The notes below the pieces were generated by a model. It was not told where the DNA came from and searched no databases. It saw only the letters and a program-made list of their open reading frames with translations. A program made the position numbers and the translations under genes. DNA of 5,121 nucleotides from Deltaproteobacteria bacterium (lineage in GTDB: Bacteria; Desulfobacterota; DSM-4660; Desulfatiglandales; HGW-15), in assembly GCA_016929815.1 (NCBI GenBank), contig JAFGIC010000524.1, forward strand, positions 1 to 5,121, given 5' to 3'. Shown here one piece after another: positions 4,682 to 5,121 of this stretch. Within the stretch, counting starts at the first letter, position 1. The number at the start of each line of letters is the position of its first letter.

Positions 4682-5121
4682 CTACCCCTCTTTACAGACA
4701 GCACGGTCTTTGCCCAAGGACTTCGCCTCATACAATGCCGTGTCGGCCCTGTGAATGAGGGCTTGAATCTTTTCAGGTTTTTCCACCGGGACTACTGTAG
4801 AGACGCCGCAGCTGATGGTAACGGAAAGGTTGTGTTTATTATTAAGGGGCATGACTTCCTTCCGGACTTCTGCGATAACCCTCTCCGCCGTATTATATGC
4901 ATCAATAAGATCCGTTTGAGGCAAGACAAAAATAAATTCCTCGCCCCCGTATCGAGCCAGGCAATCGTTTTTCCTTAGGTTTTTAGATAATACTGCGGCG
5001 ATTTTTTTCAGGACCCTGTCTCCGGTCTGATGACCATAGGTGTAATTAATTGCCTTGAAGTTGTCAATATCGGCCATAATGACAGATAACGGGAAATTAT
5101 ATTGCTTTGAGATCATCCACT
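4682..5121 (-). CDS. GGDEF-domain diguanylate cyclase, 5' part missing at the window edge
   Basis: This is the C-terminal GGDEF domain of a diguanylate cyclase, which joins two GTP into cyclic di-GMP, a signal for motility versus surface growth. The reading frame stays open to the window edge, so the N-terminal sensor part and the start of the GGDEF domain lie outside; the ATG at 5116 is internal. Counting from that Met, metal-binding Asp16 (ADIDNFKAIN), Asn24 and Asp33 (GHQTGD), and the signature GGEEF at 57-61 are all present, so it should be active. RKND at 48-51 is an inhibitory I-site (R-x-x-D) exactly five residues before GGEEF, pointing to product feedback. The HRADTALYEAKSLGKD tail is typical of the domain end, so no EAL domain follows. 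It converges on tatC with a 4-base gap. The sensor type is unknown. Confidence 0.9.
   Translation of the reverse strand, partial: WMISKQYNFPLSVIMADIDNFKAINYTYGHQTGDRVLKKIAAVLSKNLRKNDCLARYGGEEFIFVLPQTDLIDAYNTAERVIAEVRKEVMPLNNKHNLSVTISCGVSTVVPVEKPEKIQALIHRADTALYEAKSLGKDRAVCKEG

Noticed and set aside
4348..4731. Minus-strand open frame of 127 codons antisense to tatC
   Set aside because: It lies mostly opposite tatC, is rich in Cys and Arg with no recognisable fold, and overlaps the 3' end of the GGDEF gene; it is a shadow frame.

Overview
The window reads as ordinary chromosomal core DNA from a Gram-negative, motile, free-living bacterium. It has a chemotaxis phosphatase and receiver pair, a Tat translocase subunit, c-di-GMP signalling, and an ECF sigma factor with a zinc-finger membrane anti-sigma factor. 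GC content looks moderate and the genes are tightly packed. The gene mix and protein style would fit a deltaproteobacterial (Desulfobacterota) or Nitrospirota-like anaerobe. That is an impression from the proteins, not a placement, because no rRNA or other strong marker gene is present.

Layout. Positions 1-115 hold a leader with a good extended -10 promoter and a strong ribosome binding site. On the plus strand follow cheX (116-577) and a single-domain CheY-like receiver (608-982). A four-gene block on the minus strand converges on them with a 12-base gap. In transcription order it is a YbgC/FadM-type thioesterase (3785-3354), pyrF (3350-2538), an ECF sigma factor (start at 2505 or 2469, end 1897) and its anti-sigma factor (1900-995). 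The gaps in this block are 3 bases, about 32 bases, and a 4-base overlap, so it is probably one operon with an internal promoter. A 139-base divergent region (3786-3924) separates it from tatC on the plus strand (3925-4677). After tatC comes the 3' part of a GGDEF diguanylate cyclase on the minus strand (5121-4682), cut by the window edge. No stretch over 300 bases lacks a gene. I saw no tRNA, rRNA, CRISPR array, insertion sequence or convincing intrinsic terminator.

How the genes work together. CheX and the receiver look like a phosphatase and substrate pair. The sigma and anti-sigma genes form an envelope-signal switch: the anti-sigma zinc domain would hold the sigma factor at the membrane until a periplasmic signal releases it. 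The most notable regulatory signal is an ECF-type promoter (GGAACAT, 16 bases, TCTAA) that fills the pyrF-sigma gap. Its -35 begins on the base right after the pyrF stop codon. This suggests that the sigma factor drives its own gene independently of the housekeeping genes upstream, and it bears on which start codon is used. A second signal is a perfect 8-bp inverted repeat in the divergent region that overlaps both predicted -35 boxes. I found no sign of a defence system, mobile element or wholly new system; the interesting content is regulatory architecture.
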